In this document: piece after piece, positions 1-8,708 of the stretch
How positions within the stretch are numbered: position 1 is the stretch's first letter
Layout of the letters: each line of letters begins with the position of its first letter
NCBI GenBank assembly: GCA_022827195.1
Contig: JAJDTL010000037.1
Span: 159,698 to 223,697, forward strand
Reading direction: 5' to 3'
Source: Caldilineaceae bacterium
GTDB taxonomy: Bacteria > Chloroflexota > Anaerolineae > Caldilineales > Caldilineaceae
Length of the DNA stretch: 64,000 bases
Program-made: the position numbers and the translations under genes
Notes under the pieces: generated by a model
What the model was told of the DNA's origin: nothing
What the model saw: only the letters and a program-made list of their open reading frames with translations
The model's database searches: none

Positions 1-55
1 GTGAATTCGGGAAATTAACGTCAGAGCAGTCTTGTTGGTTCTCGGTACGCCGCCC

Positions 56-316
56 ATGCCACTATCGCTCAATCCGACCATCCTGCTGGCAACCCTAATG
101 GCGGCGGGCTACGCAACTGTCTTCCACCTGTGGACAGGCCGCACCTTGCGCGATCTTTTGCTATTTCTGGTAGCGGCTTCGGCCGGGTTCGGGTTGGGGC
201 AGTGGGCCGGGACCTCTTTGCAGTTGGGAATCCTGCGGGTGGGGCAGCTATTCCTTTTGGAGGCGACGGTTGCATCGGTGCTTGCCCTCATTCTAGTCAG
301 TCTGTTGATAGATTAG
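56..316 (+). CDS. Small hydrophobic membrane protein, function unknown
   Basis: An 86-residue protein from ATG 56; an in-frame TTG at 32 would add eight residues. It is almost wholly hydrophobic, with about three membrane segments (roughly residues 8-25, 33-50 and 60-84) separated by a short charged turn containing WTGRTLRD. No enzymatic motif is visible. It is followed 85 bases later by another small membrane-anchored protein on the same strand, so the two may be co-transcribed. Family not recognised. Confidence 0.55.
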   Translation: MPLSLNPTILLATLMAAGYATVFHLWTGRTLRDLLLFLVAASAGFGLGQWAGTSLQLGILRVGQLFLLEATVASVLALILVSLLID

Positions 317-400
317 CCAGAATATGCTTGCGGCCCGCCAGAGTTGCGCTCAGGCCGCAGAGGCGAATGTTCGTTCGGCCTCTTCGAGAAGGAGACCGTC

Positions 401-781
401 GTGGTCAGCGCCACAGTTCGGGACATTGCGATCATTCTCGTCGCCATAGAAATCCTGATCATGAACGGGCTGCTCATCGTGCTCGTCTGGCAGGTATGGC
501 GTCTCATCAAGATGATAGGCGCCGAGATAAAGCCGGTAATCAAAGATGGTCAGGAAACGGTCGGCACGGTGAAAGGCTCGGCGGAATTTGTCAGCTCGAG
601 CTTTATCAGTCCCCTCATTTCCGCCAGCAGCAGGCTGGCCGGGCTTCGCCGTTCTGCGCAGGTCATGAAGTCCGAACTTGAGAGCTCGATGGGAGGGGTG
701 GCGCCTTCCCAGCGGCGTTCAGGAGCCGCTGATGGAGACCCATCTCAGCCCAGGCAAGGGGACCAGCCTCCGCCATCCTGA
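401..781 (+). CDS. Small single-pass membrane protein (DUF948-like outline), function unknown
   Basis: The start is set at GTG 401 because a clear ribosome binding site (GAAGGAG, 388-394) lies seven bases upstream; the open frame extends back to 344 without support. The 126-residue product has one N-terminal transmembrane helix (about residues 5-30, rich in I, L and V) followed by an amphipathic stretch with regularly spaced V, I, F and K, and a polar Pro/Gln/Ser-rich tail. A helix followed by an amphipathic region resembles small DUF948-type proteins that sit at the cytoplasmic face, but no diagnostic motif is visible, so the function is unknown. Confidence 0.55.
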   Translation: MVSATVRDIAIILVAIEILIMNGLLIVLVWQVWRLIKMIGAEIKPVIKDGQETVGTVKGSAEFVSSSFISPLISASSRLAGLRRSAQVMKSELESSMGGVAPSQRRSGAADGDPSQPRQGDQPPPS

Positions 782-1026
782 GGAAAGGCGCCCCGAAGTC
801 CTCTTTGCAATAGGGGGCGTCCCACTCCTGCTTTCGCCCGTCGCAAGGCCTGTCCAGCGGCCTTGTGCACCCTACCGATACATTTGCCAGAGTAGAGTAG
901 CAGGTCGATTGTCGGATTCAGATTGACGATTCGGCGGGTATTTCTGCACCTGATGTAATGAGAGTTTGGGGGCCCAGGAAGAATGAGGCAACCGGAACAC
1001 GGGCGAAGGGGCTTTCAAAGAAAAGC

Positions 1027-1584
1027 ATGAACTACTGGCAGACCGAGTTGGTTCGTTTGCGGGGCGTGGAGCCTGACGACGGGGAGATCTTCTGGCGTTG
1101 GAACCAGGACAGCGAGATGGCCCGCAATCTGGATTTTGTGTGGCCACCGGTTTCAGCTGCGCAAGTGCGTAGATGGGCTGAATCGGTGGCGGAGAAGAAA
1201 CTGGAAGGGGACAGCTTCGATTGGGTCATCGAGAACAGCGAGGGAGGGCAGGTCGGCTTTATCCACACGCACAATTGCCAACCCCGCAGCGGCGTTTTTA
1301 GGTATGGAGTCGGCATCGAGGCACGCCACCGGCGCAAGGGGTATGCCGCGGCTGCGATTCTGCTGGTGCTGCGATATTACTTTCAGGAGTTACGTTACCA
1401 GAAGGTAAACGTAACGATGCACAGCGAGAACGGGGCCTCGCGAGCGCTGCATGAGCGACTTGGTTTTTTGCATGAGGGCACGATACGGCGGGCGGAATTC
1501 ACCGGGGGCCGCTATCTGGATGCGTTTTGCTACGGCCTGACAATCGAGGAGTGGGAGGAGCGATACGGAGAGACCGGCCGATGA
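1027..1584 (+). CDS. GNAT N-acetyltransferase, RimJ/RimL type
   Basis: A 185-residue acetyltransferase of the RimJ/RimL (Acetyltransf_3) branch of GNAT, which transfers acetyl from acetyl-CoA to an amine. The N-terminal LVRLRGVEPDD strand and ARNLDFVWPP region are typical. The acetyl-CoA loop is GIEARHRRKGYAAAA (R/Q-x-x-G-x-A pattern), and the C-terminal NGASRALHERLGFLHEG segment is the usual motif B. ATG 1027 is preferred over the upstream in-frame ATG at 958, because the preceding 23 residues do not fit the family. Its stop overlaps the ATG of the next acetyltransferase (ATGA), so the two are translationally coupled. The substrate cannot be told from sequence. Confidence 0.85.
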   Translation: MNYWQTELVRLRGVEPDDGEIFWRWNQDSEMARNLDFVWPPVSAAQVRRWAESVAEKKLEGDSFDWVIENSEGGQVGFIHTHNCQPRSGVFRYGVGIEARHRRKGYAAAAILLVLRYYFQELRYQKVNVTMHSENGASRALHERLGFLHEGTIRRAEFTGGRYLDAFCYGLTIEEWEERYGETGR

Positions 1585-2846
1585 CTCTGACCCTCTGCGC
1601 CACGCGCGTTGACGATGGAGCCGACGACTGGCCGGCTCGGCTGCGCGAGATTCGACGCCGGTTAGAGGACCGGCCTACGCTTCTGCCTCACCACTTTCTG
1701 GAGGTTGTCCTACCAAAGATTGGTGGTTCTCTCTTTGCCTTGCGGGACATTGGGGCGCAAAACCGATCTGCCGAATCGGGCTACGCCTTTCTGCTGCCGC
1801 GCGACATCAAGGGCCCCAGCGCGGAATACACACTTCGGTACGAACATGTGACCGGTCACCCGGTTGCCCGACCGGAGGAGATCAACGAAGCAGTGGAACG
1901 GGCTCTTCCGACGGGCGACAGGACGGTTTTCTACCGGGCTGCCGCTGCCCCGCGCTTCAAGCCGACCCACATTGACACTGGTGGCGTTGACTGCGGCCGT
2001 CCTGATGCGGCGGAGGGGGCCGTGATCCGAGCAATGCAGCAGTCGATCTGGCGCAGCGCGGCCGACGGGCTGTACCCCAGCGATCTGTATGGTGAAGAGG
2101 CTGGCACAGGTTGCTCTCTGGTGGCGAGAGTGGACGGCACGCTGGCCGGATTCCTTTTGGGGTTCTATAGCTTTGGCCGCCTTCAGCTGGAAGAAGCCCC
2201 GCAAACCGGCCGCAAGGAACTGCAGCTGGAGTCCCAGTTGCTGGCCGTTGCCCCAGAACAGCGGGGACGCGGCATTGGTCTGGCGCTCAAAAGACTACAA
2301 GCCAGACAGACCCTTGCAGCGGGAATCGAACGGATCAGCTGGACGGCGGACCCGCTGCTCTTCGCCAACGCGCTTCTCAACTTTACGCGGTTGGGCGCGG
2401 TGGCTTACGAATTTCAACCCAACCTCTATCCATTTCGCAACGAACTGAATCTAGTCCCCGCGTCACGTCTCAACTTGATGTGGCCGCTTCGATCGCGAAG
2501 GGTACAGACAGCGCTAACAGGCGCGGGCCAGACCGGACCGCGAGAAGTCGAGAGGGACCCCGAGCTGACAATCGTCAACCAGGCGGACGGTTCGCCGGTT
2601 CTTGATGCCGCATCCAGGCGCGTAGGAATCGAGATTCCTGCCGACTGGGTTGCTCTACAGCGCGCCGACCTAACGGCTGCACTTCGGTGGCGGGATGTCT
2701 CAAATCGGCTTCTGGACCGCTACCTGGGACTGCAGCCGGGAAGGTATGTCATCATTGGTGCGGGTGTCAGCGCGTCGCGGCGCTATCTGATCGGCGAACG
2801 TGTAGATGACAGATTTCTGAAGGAAACAATCGGGGGGACGAACTGA
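1581..2846 (+). CDS. Predicted GNAT acetyltransferase (COG3375-like)
   Basis: A 421-residue protein starting at ATG 1581 inside the stop of the upstream acetyltransferase, with GGAGAGA just before it. The centre carries a GNAT core: DGTLAGFLLGFYSFG, then LLAVAPEQRGRGIGLALK (acetyl-CoA pyrophosphate loop Q/R-x-x-G-x-G), then ISWTADPLLFANALLNFTRLGA with the W-T-x-DPL and LGA signatures of the uncharacterised COG3375 acetyltransferases. About 150 N-terminal and 130 C-terminal residues are outside the core and not recognised; the family is usually nearer 280 residues, so this is a long member. A paired function with the upstream GNAT is inference from coupling. Confidence 0.75.
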   Translation: MTLTLCATRVDDGADDWPARLREIRRRLEDRPTLLPHHFLEVVLPKIGGSLFALRDIGAQNRSAESGYAFLLPRDIKGPSAEYTLRYEHVTGHPVARPEEINEAVERALPTGDRTVFYRAAAAPRFKPTHIDTGGVDCGRPDAAEGAVIRAMQQSIWRSAADGLYPSDLYGEEAGTGCSLVARVDGTLAGFLLGFYSFGRLQLEEAPQTGRKELQLESQLLAVAPEQRGRGIGLALKRLQARQTLAAGIERISWTADPLLFANALLNFTRLGAVAYEFQPNLYPFRNELNLVPASRLNLMWPLRSRRVQTALTGAGQTGPREVERDPELTIVNQADGSPVLDAASRRVGIEIPADWVALQRADLTAALRWRDVSNRLLDRYLGLQPGRYVIIGAGVSASRRYLIGERVDDRFLKETIGGTN

Positions 2847-2907
2847 GAATGCATGCTGCAGCCGTCCGTGCCGTTAAAATAACCGGTGGCAGTGGAGACA
2901 AGAGCTC

Positions 2908-3903
2908 CTATACCAACAGGTGGTCGATCTCCTCGACATGGCGCGTGCTCCGGGCCTGGACGGCGGCGCGCTTGCGGAGGAGGCGCGGCAGCCCGAGAAG
3001 ACCGGCCGCCTGACCGCGCAATCTTGCACGCGCCGCAGGTCCCCGAAAGTTACGCAGCGCGTCAGCCGCAATCGAAAGTTGAGCGGTGACGATCTGCTGC
3101 GCGTGCCGAAGGAGAAGAGGAGTCGGCATGTTTTTGGCCAGGGTCCAAAGCGTATTGCGGCCCACGTAGAAGCTGCTGAGGCCGTCGCCTCCGCTTGCTC
3201 CCAATTTGTGATATACCCTCGCCCCCGGGGCGAAGACGGTCTGCCAGCCCATAAGTTGCGCTCGAAACGAGAAGTCGGCGTCCTCCAGGTACATCCAGTA
3301 GTCCTCGTCGAAGCCCTCAAGCGCATCCCAGATTTCGCGGCGCACGGCCATGGCGCCGCCGCAGCCGCCGAACACTTCTTGCGAGCCGTCAAATTGGCCG
3401 CTATCGATGGTCCAGACACCGCGATTGCGGGGAATGCCGTCCCGCCCCATCATGTCGCCGGCGGTGTGGATTCGATCGCGTTCATCGAAGAGTAGCAGCT
3501 TCGCGGCCACGATTCCCGCCCGGGGATGGGCGCAGATGGTCTTGGCCAGTTCGGCCAGGAAACCGGGCTCCGGCTGCGTGTCGTTGTTGAGCAGCACGAT
3601 CACTCTGCCTGACGCGGCGCCGGCGGACCGGTTGATCGAGGCGACGAATCCGCGGTTTTCCCGGCTTGCCAATACACGGGTCTGGGGTGCGTTTTCCTCT
3701 ACCCAGGCCACGGAGTCATCGCTGCTGGCGTCGTCTGCGAGGATAACCTCGAAGTCGGTGAATCTCTGCGTGTTCAATCCGGCAAAGAGATCGGGAAGAT
3801 GACGGCTGCCGTTATAATTGGGAATGATGACTGAAAAGAAGGGCGGCAAACTTACGGCCTTTCGCGCCGGGCCAGACTGATGCATTTGGGTTCCTTTGTT
3901 CAT
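2908..3903 (-). CDS. Family 2 glycosyltransferase
   Basis: A 331-residue inverting GT-A glycosyltransferase, likely adding sugars to a surface polysaccharide. Visible motifs are FFSVIIPNYNG at the N-terminus, ILADDASSDDS (nucleotide-sugar binding), the metal-binding NNDTQP (a DxD-type motif), GGCGGAMAVRR and the catalytic-base region FDEDYWMYLEDADFSFR, the pattern of rhamnosyltransferase-like members. ATG 3903 is chosen because AGGA lies upstream at a suitable distance; it begins 13 bases after the stop of the RmlD-like gene, so the two form an operon. No membrane segment is obvious. The dTDP-rhamnose link to its neighbour is inference. Confidence 0.88.
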   Translation of the reverse strand: MNKGTQMHQSGPARKAVSLPPFFSVIIPNYNGSRHLPDLFAGLNTQRFTDFEVILADDASSDDSVAWVEENAPQTRVLASRENRGFVASINRSAGAASGRVIVLLNNDTQPEPGFLAELAKTICAHPRAGIVAAKLLLFDERDRIHTAGDMMGRDGIPRNRGVWTIDSGQFDGSQEVFGGCGGAMAVRREIWDALEGFDEDYWMYLEDADFSFRAQLMGWQTVFAPGARVYHKLGASGGDGLSSFYVGRNTLWTLAKNMPTPLLLRHAQQIVTAQLSIAADALRNFRGPAARARLRGQAAGLLGLPRLLRKRAAVQARSTRHVEEIDHLLV

Positions 3904-3916
3904 CGTGAGTCCTAAA

Positions 3917-4762
3917 TCAGTGGCGGTATTGGGCCCGCACATAGTCCGCCAGCGCCTCGCGCCAGTCACGCAGAGTGATACCCAGGGCTGCGCCGGCCTG
4001 ATTGATCAGAACAGCGTGCGGCGGCGGCATCGTCGGCCGCGGCCACTCGTGTGCGGCGATAGATGTGATGGGCAGAGACTCGCGCCCGATCAGACGCATC
4101 AACTCCACGGCCCATTCGTAGCGGCTGGCGCAGCCGTCGTTGACGAAATGGTAGATGCCAAAGCGCCGATTCTCGAGCATACGGGCGACGGCCGCAGCCA
4201 CATCCGGCGCGTAAGTTGGGTTGCCGAACTCGTCGCTGACAACGCGTAACGCTCCCAGCCGGTCGGCCGCGGCACTGATTTTGGCGGGAAAGTTAATGCC
4301 GCCCGGCGCGTAGAGCCATGCCACTCTAACGATGTAAAGGCGATCCAGGCAGGCTGCAACGGCAAGTTCACCCGCCGCCTTGCTGCGGGCGTATGCGCTG
4401 CCGGGCGAGACCTGTTCGTACTCGCGATAGTGGCGTCCCGCCTCACCGGCGAACACTTCGTTGGTGCTGATTTGTACGAAATCTGCGCCGCAACGCGCGC
4501 ATCCTTCCGCGAGGTATTTGGGGCCGAGCGCATTGACGGCGAACGCGTCTTCGGGGGCTTTCTCGGCGCCGTCAACATTGGTCCACGCGGCGGCGTTGAT
4601 CACAATGTCGGGGTCTGCTTCCGCTACCGCACTGGCGATGGCCGGTTCTGCTATGTCATGCCCGGGACGCGTCCAACATGTCAGCCTGTTTGCAGAAGCG
4701 AACTGCGCGACCAGGGCACGACCAAGTTGACCATTTGCTCCTGTGATAAGGATGTGAGGCAT
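3917..4762 (-). CDS. rfbD: dTDP-4-dehydrorhamnose reductase-like SDR (RmlD family)
   Basis: A 281-residue extended short-chain dehydrogenase. It starts MPHILITGANGQLG with the NAD(P)-binding GxxGxxG at residues 8-14. INAAAWTNVDGAE and the Y124-x3-K128 pair (SAYARSK) match RmlD, which makes dTDP-L-rhamnose from dTDP-4-keto-rhamnose. The usual STDYVF segment reads STNEVF here (Asp to Asn), a small departure that makes the exact substrate less certain. ATG 4762 has AGGGA upstream; the open frame runs back to 4816 but those residues are basic and atypical. It precedes a family 2 glycosyltransferase by 13 bases, so the pair plausibly makes and transfers a deoxysugar. Confidence 0.85.
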   Translation of the reverse strand: MPHILITGANGQLGRALVAQFASANRLTCWTRPGHDIAEPAIASAVAEADPDIVINAAAWTNVDGAEKAPEDAFAVNALGPKYLAEGCARCGADFVQISTNEVFAGEAGRHYREYEQVSPGSAYARSKAAGELAVAACLDRLYIVRVAWLYAPGGINFPAKISAAADRLGALRVVSDEFGNPTYAPDVAAAVARMLENRRFGIYHFVNDGCASRYEWAVELMRLIGRESLPITSIAAHEWPRPTMPPPHAVLINQAGAALGITLRDWREALADYVRAQYRH

Positions 4763-4831
4763 GCAGTCCCTGCGCGTCCTTCGCCGCTGCGGAATGGAGC
4801 GTCGTGCGATCCTCATGTGTGGATGCGCTTC

Positions 4832-4862
4832 AGTATACCCGACATTCCAGCCGGTTTGGCAA
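4832..4862 (-). promoter_or_regulatory. Possible sigma-70 promoter for the RmlD/glycosyltransferase operon
   Basis: On the minus strand TTGCCA and TATACT are separated by 19 bases, about 70 bases upstream of ATG 4762. The -10 is good; the long spacer lowers confidence. Confidence 0.35.
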
Positions 4863-4976
4863 TTGCTTTGCCCTACTTGACGACATTTGAGACAGGAAGC
4901 GCCGACTTATAATATGGAGAGCTTCTCACGTCTCTCAATGTTCAACGAGACACTAAACGACGTTTTCCTGCAATAC

Positions 4977-6086
4977 TCAGTCGGTGCAGTTGTCCTGTTC
5001 CAGAAGGGGCACGACCAGTTCCGGCAGGCGGCTGTGCAAGGGGAAGAGATCGTTGTAGCCTACATGCCCGCCATACTGGAAGACGTTGACCCGAAGCAGC
5101 GGATGGGAGGGCAAGGCGGCGATGTCGCCAGGCGGGATTATCGGGTCATTGGCAGCCGTGAGGATCGACAAGGGGACGGACAGGTTGGCGATGTCGCTGG
5201 GCCGCACGCTGTAGGCGTTCAAGTATTCGTCTACGTTGATGAAGCGATCTGACTGCTTGATCAACCAGTCGCTCATCTCACGAATCGTTGGGATCGACTC
5301 CAGGGCCGAAAAGTCGTACAAGTCGGGAAAGAGGTGTTGCTTCTTTTGCAAGGACTTGAGCCAGCAGTTGCGGAAATAGGGCCGCAGGAAGGCATGCTGA
5401 TCCAGAAGCGTGCAAGTACGCTGGGGGTTAAGCACTGGATTGACAGCGACTGCACGGCCCAGGTTGGGAATCGGGTCGCGTGCGTTTCGCAGAGCCATCC
5501 GCACAACAAAATTTGCGCCAAGAGAAGCGCCGATGAGAAAGAAGGGCCGTCTCCCGGCCAGGAGGCCGGCCTGTTGCGCTGCGGCGTGAATTTCCTGAAC
5601 CAGGGTAGCATAGAAGAGACCCCTGTTGAGGTGGTGCGTAGGGCCGTGGTCGCGCATATTCAGGCGCAGGACGTCGTAACCAGCTCGAACAAGCGCGCTG
5701 CCCATCGAAAGATTGTAGGCCGAATGGCTGTCGCCTTCCCAGCCGTGCAGCAACATAGCCAAACCGCGCGGCTCGCCGGCATCAGGGCCTAGTCGTCCAG
5801 GCGTGTAAAAGCCGAGCAGACGCACCGAGCGCCCTGGATCGAAGCCGGTGTGATCGGGTCCGGCGTCGAGCAGAAGCATTTGCTCCCCTCTTGTTACGAG
5901 GTGAGCGTCAGGGCGAATATGACGACTCAGAATCGTCTGCACATTGCCGTTGCGCAGGAAAAAGTGGGGTCGATAGTTGACGAGGGGTTCCTGCGTTCCC
6001 TTGTTCACTTGATTTGCTGTCCGAATCATTTGTTGGCCAGGGAGTGAAACGGCGGTCTCCATCCCCGTGGTTATGCTGTCATCCAT
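4977..6086 (-). CDS. YheT-like alpha/beta hydrolase
   Basis: An alpha/beta-fold hydrolase of the YheT/ABHD1-3 group (COG0429), whose members act on esters or lipids; the natural substrate is unknown. The signature opening YRPHFFLRNGNVQTIL is present, then the oxyanion region LLHGWEGDSHSAYNL, RLNMRDHGPTHH, the nucleophile elbow GASLGAN and a late Asp (TAANDPIIPP) and His (YGGHVGYN) completing the triad. The start is ambiguous: ATGs at 6158, 6086, 6062 and 6029 are in frame and none has a good ribosome binding site. 6086 is chosen because 6158 would lie inside the divergent promoter at 6146-6174. It is divergent from the alpha-oxoamine synthase gene. Confidence 0.82.
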   Translation of the reverse strand: MDDSITTGMETAVSLPGQQMIRTANQVNKGTQEPLVNYRPHFFLRNGNVQTILSRHIRPDAHLVTRGEQMLLLDAGPDHTGFDPGRSVRLLGFYTPGRLGPDAGEPRGLAMLLHGWEGDSHSAYNLSMGSALVRAGYDVLRLNMRDHGPTHHLNRGLFYATLVQEIHAAAQQAGLLAGRRPFFLIGASLGANFVVRMALRNARDPIPNLGRAVAVNPVLNPQRTCTLLDQHAFLRPYFRNCWLKSLQKKQHLFPDLYDFSALESIPTIREMSDWLIKQSDRFINVDEYLNAYSVRPSDIANLSVPLSILTAANDPIIPPGDIAALPSHPLLRVNVFQYGGHVGYNDLFPLHSRLPELVVPLLEQDNCTD

Positions 6087-6145
6087 GGCTGAGAGGCACG
6101 CATCGCGGCCGGGAATGGCGGATTTTTGCGCCACTTTCGAACTCT

Positions 6146-6174
6146 TTGCACAATGCACAACATTGCGCTACAAT
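6146..6174 (+). promoter_or_regulatory. Sigma-70 promoter with embedded palindrome
   Basis: TTGCAC (6146-6151), 17 bases, TACAAT (6169-6174): close to consensus with ideal spacing, pointing at the alpha-oxoamine synthase gene 139 bases downstream. The spacer is almost filled by an imperfect palindrome, GCACAATG-5-CATTGCGC (6148-6168, one mismatch), which is where a repressor would block RNA polymerase. Operator function is inference. Confidence 0.6.
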
Positions 6175-6312
6175 TCTATGATATTATTCTCGGACGGTTG
6201 CGGAAGTCAGTTGGCGAGATTTCCGTAGCCGGGCAGACAGTGGCCACACCCTTATTCCGCGCCATTTCTGCATTCGTGAATTATACTGTATCGGAATATG
6301 AGGTCTTATACA

Positions 6313-7626
6313 ATGGTTGATCAGGCAACGCGCCTCAGACCGGAGCCGAACGGGATACATCCCGAAGGCATTCCCCCGGCGGCCATCGAAGCTCCACCTC
6401 TTGAGTCCTTTCTGAACGGCTTCGACGACATAGACGATCCCTTTTCGCAGCGAATCCAAGCCTGGTGGGAACGCACAAAAGAGGCCAAGGCGAACGACCT
6501 CTACTACTACTTCCAGCCGGTCGACGCGCTGGAAGGGCCTTGGGTTCATACCGAGGGCAAGCGCAAGTTGATGTTTGCCACCTACAGTTACCTGGGGCTG
6601 ATCAGTCACCCGCGCATTGTGGCCGCGGCCAAGGCTGCCGCCGACAAGTACGGTACCGGCACGCACGGGGTACGTATTCTCGGCGGCACGCTGGATTTAC
6701 ACACCGAGATGGAAAGGACGATCGCTGACTTCGCCCGGCGCGAGGAGGCAATCGTTTACAGCTCCGGCTACGTGACCAACCTGGCGACAGTCAGTACAGT
6801 GGTAGGGAGAGGGGACTGGGTATTTTCCGACAGGTGGAATCACGCCAGTATTGTGGATGGCTGCCTGCTGGCGCGGGGCAAATTTGCGCGCTTCCGTCAC
6901 AATGACATGGATGACCTGGAGAAGCAGTTGCGCCGTGCGCCTGAGGGCGCCGGCAAGCTTGTAATTGCTGACGCGGTGTTTTCGATGGACGGTGACATTT
7001 TTAATCTGCCGGCGGCGCATGAGTTGTGCCGCCGTTACAACGCCCGGCTGATGCTTGACGAGGCCCACAGTATAGGCGTTTTGGGCAAGACCGGACATGG
7101 CATCGAGGAACATTTCGACATGTACGGTTCGATCGATCTGAAGATGGGCACCCTCAGCAAAGCGATCCCTGGAATCGGCGGCTATGTTGCCGGAAGCGAG
7201 AAGCTGGTTACTTATCTGCGTCATACGGCACGCGGCTTCGTATTCAGCGCTGCATTGCCACCCTCGGTGGCTGCCGCCATTACCGAGGGTTTTCGCGTGA
7301 TTGAAGATGAAGGCACGGAGCGCAATCGAGTCCTCCTCCGCAACGCAAAGCAGTTCACCAGCGGACTACAGGCCGCCGGCTTTGACACCGGCTTGACCGA
7401 GTCACCAATAGTTCCAATTATGGTCGGCACGGAGGAGCGGGCATTTGCAATGACGAAGTTCTGCCAGGACAATGGCATCTTCGTTTTGCCCGTTCTGCCC
7501 CCTGCTGTCAAAGAGGGTACGGCCCGCCTCAGGGCCAACGTTACCGCCGCGCATACAACGGAAGACATAGAATTCGCGCTGAGTGTCTTTGTCGAGGCAG
7601 GACGCCACATCGGCGTCATCGACTGA
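6313..7626 (+). CDS. Alpha-oxoamine synthase family PLP enzyme (KBL/AONS/SPT-like)
   Basis: A 437-residue fold-type I PLP enzyme that condenses an amino acid with an acyl-CoA, like 8-amino-7-oxononanoate synthase, 2-amino-3-ketobutyrate ligase or serine palmitoyltransferase. Visible are YSYLGLISHP, GTGTHGVRILGGT, the DEAHSIGVLGKTGHG loop with the PLP-contacting Asp and His, and the Schiff-base lysine in GTLSKAIPGIGGY (K283). ATG 6313 is favoured over 6298 because GAGG (6300-6303) sits nine bases before it. An 80-residue N-terminal extension precedes the core, longer than BioF, and no biotin genes are nearby, so a BioF role is doubtful; a lipid (sphingoid-type) or signalling product is possible but unproven. 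It has its own strong promoter. Confidence 0.85.
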   Translation: MVDQATRLRPEPNGIHPEGIPPAAIEAPPLESFLNGFDDIDDPFSQRIQAWWERTKEAKANDLYYYFQPVDALEGPWVHTEGKRKLMFATYSYLGLISHPRIVAAAKAAADKYGTGTHGVRILGGTLDLHTEMERTIADFARREEAIVYSSGYVTNLATVSTVVGRGDWVFSDRWNHASIVDGCLLARGKFARFRHNDMDDLEKQLRRAPEGAGKLVIADAVFSMDGDIFNLPAAHELCRRYNARLMLDEAHSIGVLGKTGHGIEEHFDMYGSIDLKMGTLSKAIPGIGGYVAGSEKLVTYLRHTARGFVFSAALPPSVAAAITEGFRVIEDEGTERNRVLLRNAKQFTSGLQAAGFDTGLTESPIVPIMVGTEERAFAMTKFCQDNGIFVLPVLPPAVKEGTARLRANVTAAHTTEDIEFALSVFVEAGRHIGVID

Positions 7627-7703
7627 GGACATTGGGCGGAGGAGCGCGGGCCGAGCGCAGGCTCGAGTTATTTGCGCGCCAAGGAACCAACGGCGAAGCC
7701 GCG

Positions 7704-8594
7704 ATGAAACATGTCGTCTCCATCAGTTTGGGTAGCAGCCGGCGCGATAAACGCGTCGAGACTACCATACGCGGGGAGCCGATCGTGTTGGAACGGATTG
7801 GCTCGAACGGCGACCAGAGGCGTATGCGGCAGCTCTTTCTGGAATACGACGGCAAAGTGGATGCCTTTGGTTTCGGCGGCACAGACCTGGGCTTGGAGGT
7901 GGACAACCGTTACTTCCCGCTCCACTCAGTCCGCAGTATTGTCGAGGGAGTCCAAACTCCGGTGGTGGACGGCGGCGGCATCCGCGCCGTTGTCGAGCGC
8001 CGTACGGCGGAGCAGTTGCAGGGGAGGCTGCCCCCCCACCCCAAATGTGCGCTCTTCTGCGTCGCTGTTGGCCGCTACGCCATGGTGCGCGGTTTTCTCG
8101 ACCAGGGATACGAGCCGCTGTTTGGCGATCTGGCCTTCGGATTGGGCATCCCTGTGTTTTTGCGCAGTCTCGGCGCGCTCCACACATTGGCCAGGGTCCT
8201 GCTTCCGATCATGGCCCGACTTCCCTTCGAGTGGATCTACCCCACCGGCGAGAAACAGAATCAGATCGTACCGAAGTTCGAACGCCAGTACCGGTGGGCC
8301 TCAGTCATTGCTGACGACTTTCACTACATCAAGCAACATTTGCCGGCGCGCTTGGATGGCAAGACGATCGTTACCAACACAACAACGGATGAAGACGTTG
8401 CGCTGCTGAAGGAGCGGGGCGCGGCCTATCTTGTAACGGTCACGCCCAGGCTTGACGGTCGCAGTTTCGGCACGAATGTTTTGGAAGCCGCTCTCACTGC
8501 TCTTGCCGACAAGGGACGTTCGCTTTCAAATGCAGAGCTCGAAAAGATGCTGGGCGAAGAGGATTTGACGCCAACCATCCTCACTCTCAATTGA
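7704..8594 (+). CDS. Conserved protein of the 'quinate 5-dehydrogenase'-annotated family
   Basis: A 296-residue protein starting MKHVVSISLGSSRRDKRVE. The start is ATG 7704 because the open frame upstream (TTG 7632) encodes atypical residues. The opening, and the DGKVDAFGFGGTDLGLEVDNR segment, match a family seen in Chloroflexota and Firmicutes and often labelled quinate 5-dehydrogenase; I recognise this from memory and see no classical shikimate dehydrogenase catalytic Lys-Asp pair. A C-terminal Rossmann-like part (DGKTIVTNTTTDEDVALLKERG) looks like strand-turn-helix segments. It follows the alpha-oxoamine synthase by 77 bases on the same strand. The enzymatic role is uncertain. Confidence 0.6.
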   Translation: MKHVVSISLGSSRRDKRVETTIRGEPIVLERIGSNGDQRRMRQLFLEYDGKVDAFGFGGTDLGLEVDNRYFPLHSVRSIVEGVQTPVVDGGGIRAVVERRTAEQLQGRLPPHPKCALFCVAVGRYAMVRGFLDQGYEPLFGDLAFGLGIPVFLRSLGALHTLARVLLPIMARLPFEWIYPTGEKQNQIVPKFERQYRWASVIADDFHYIKQHLPARLDGKTIVTNTTTDEDVALLKERGAAYLVTVTPRLDGRSFGTNVLEAALTALADKGRSLSNAELEKMLGEEDLTPTILTLN

Positions 8595-8708
8595 ATCTCG
8601 TGCGCATACGGACGTCGGCCGACCCTCCGACTAAAATCTCCCTACATTTGCGTAATCGAATAAAGAAAGCCCGCCGAGGGCTAACTCAATTCAGGACCTG
8701 AGCAATCT

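Noticed and set aside
4876..4913. Plus-strand promoter-like TTGAGA/TTGACG with a perfect TATAAT at 4908-4913
   Set aside because: Spacers are 15 and 25 bases, and it points antisense into the hydrolase gene with no plus-strand gene downstream; kept only as a note.
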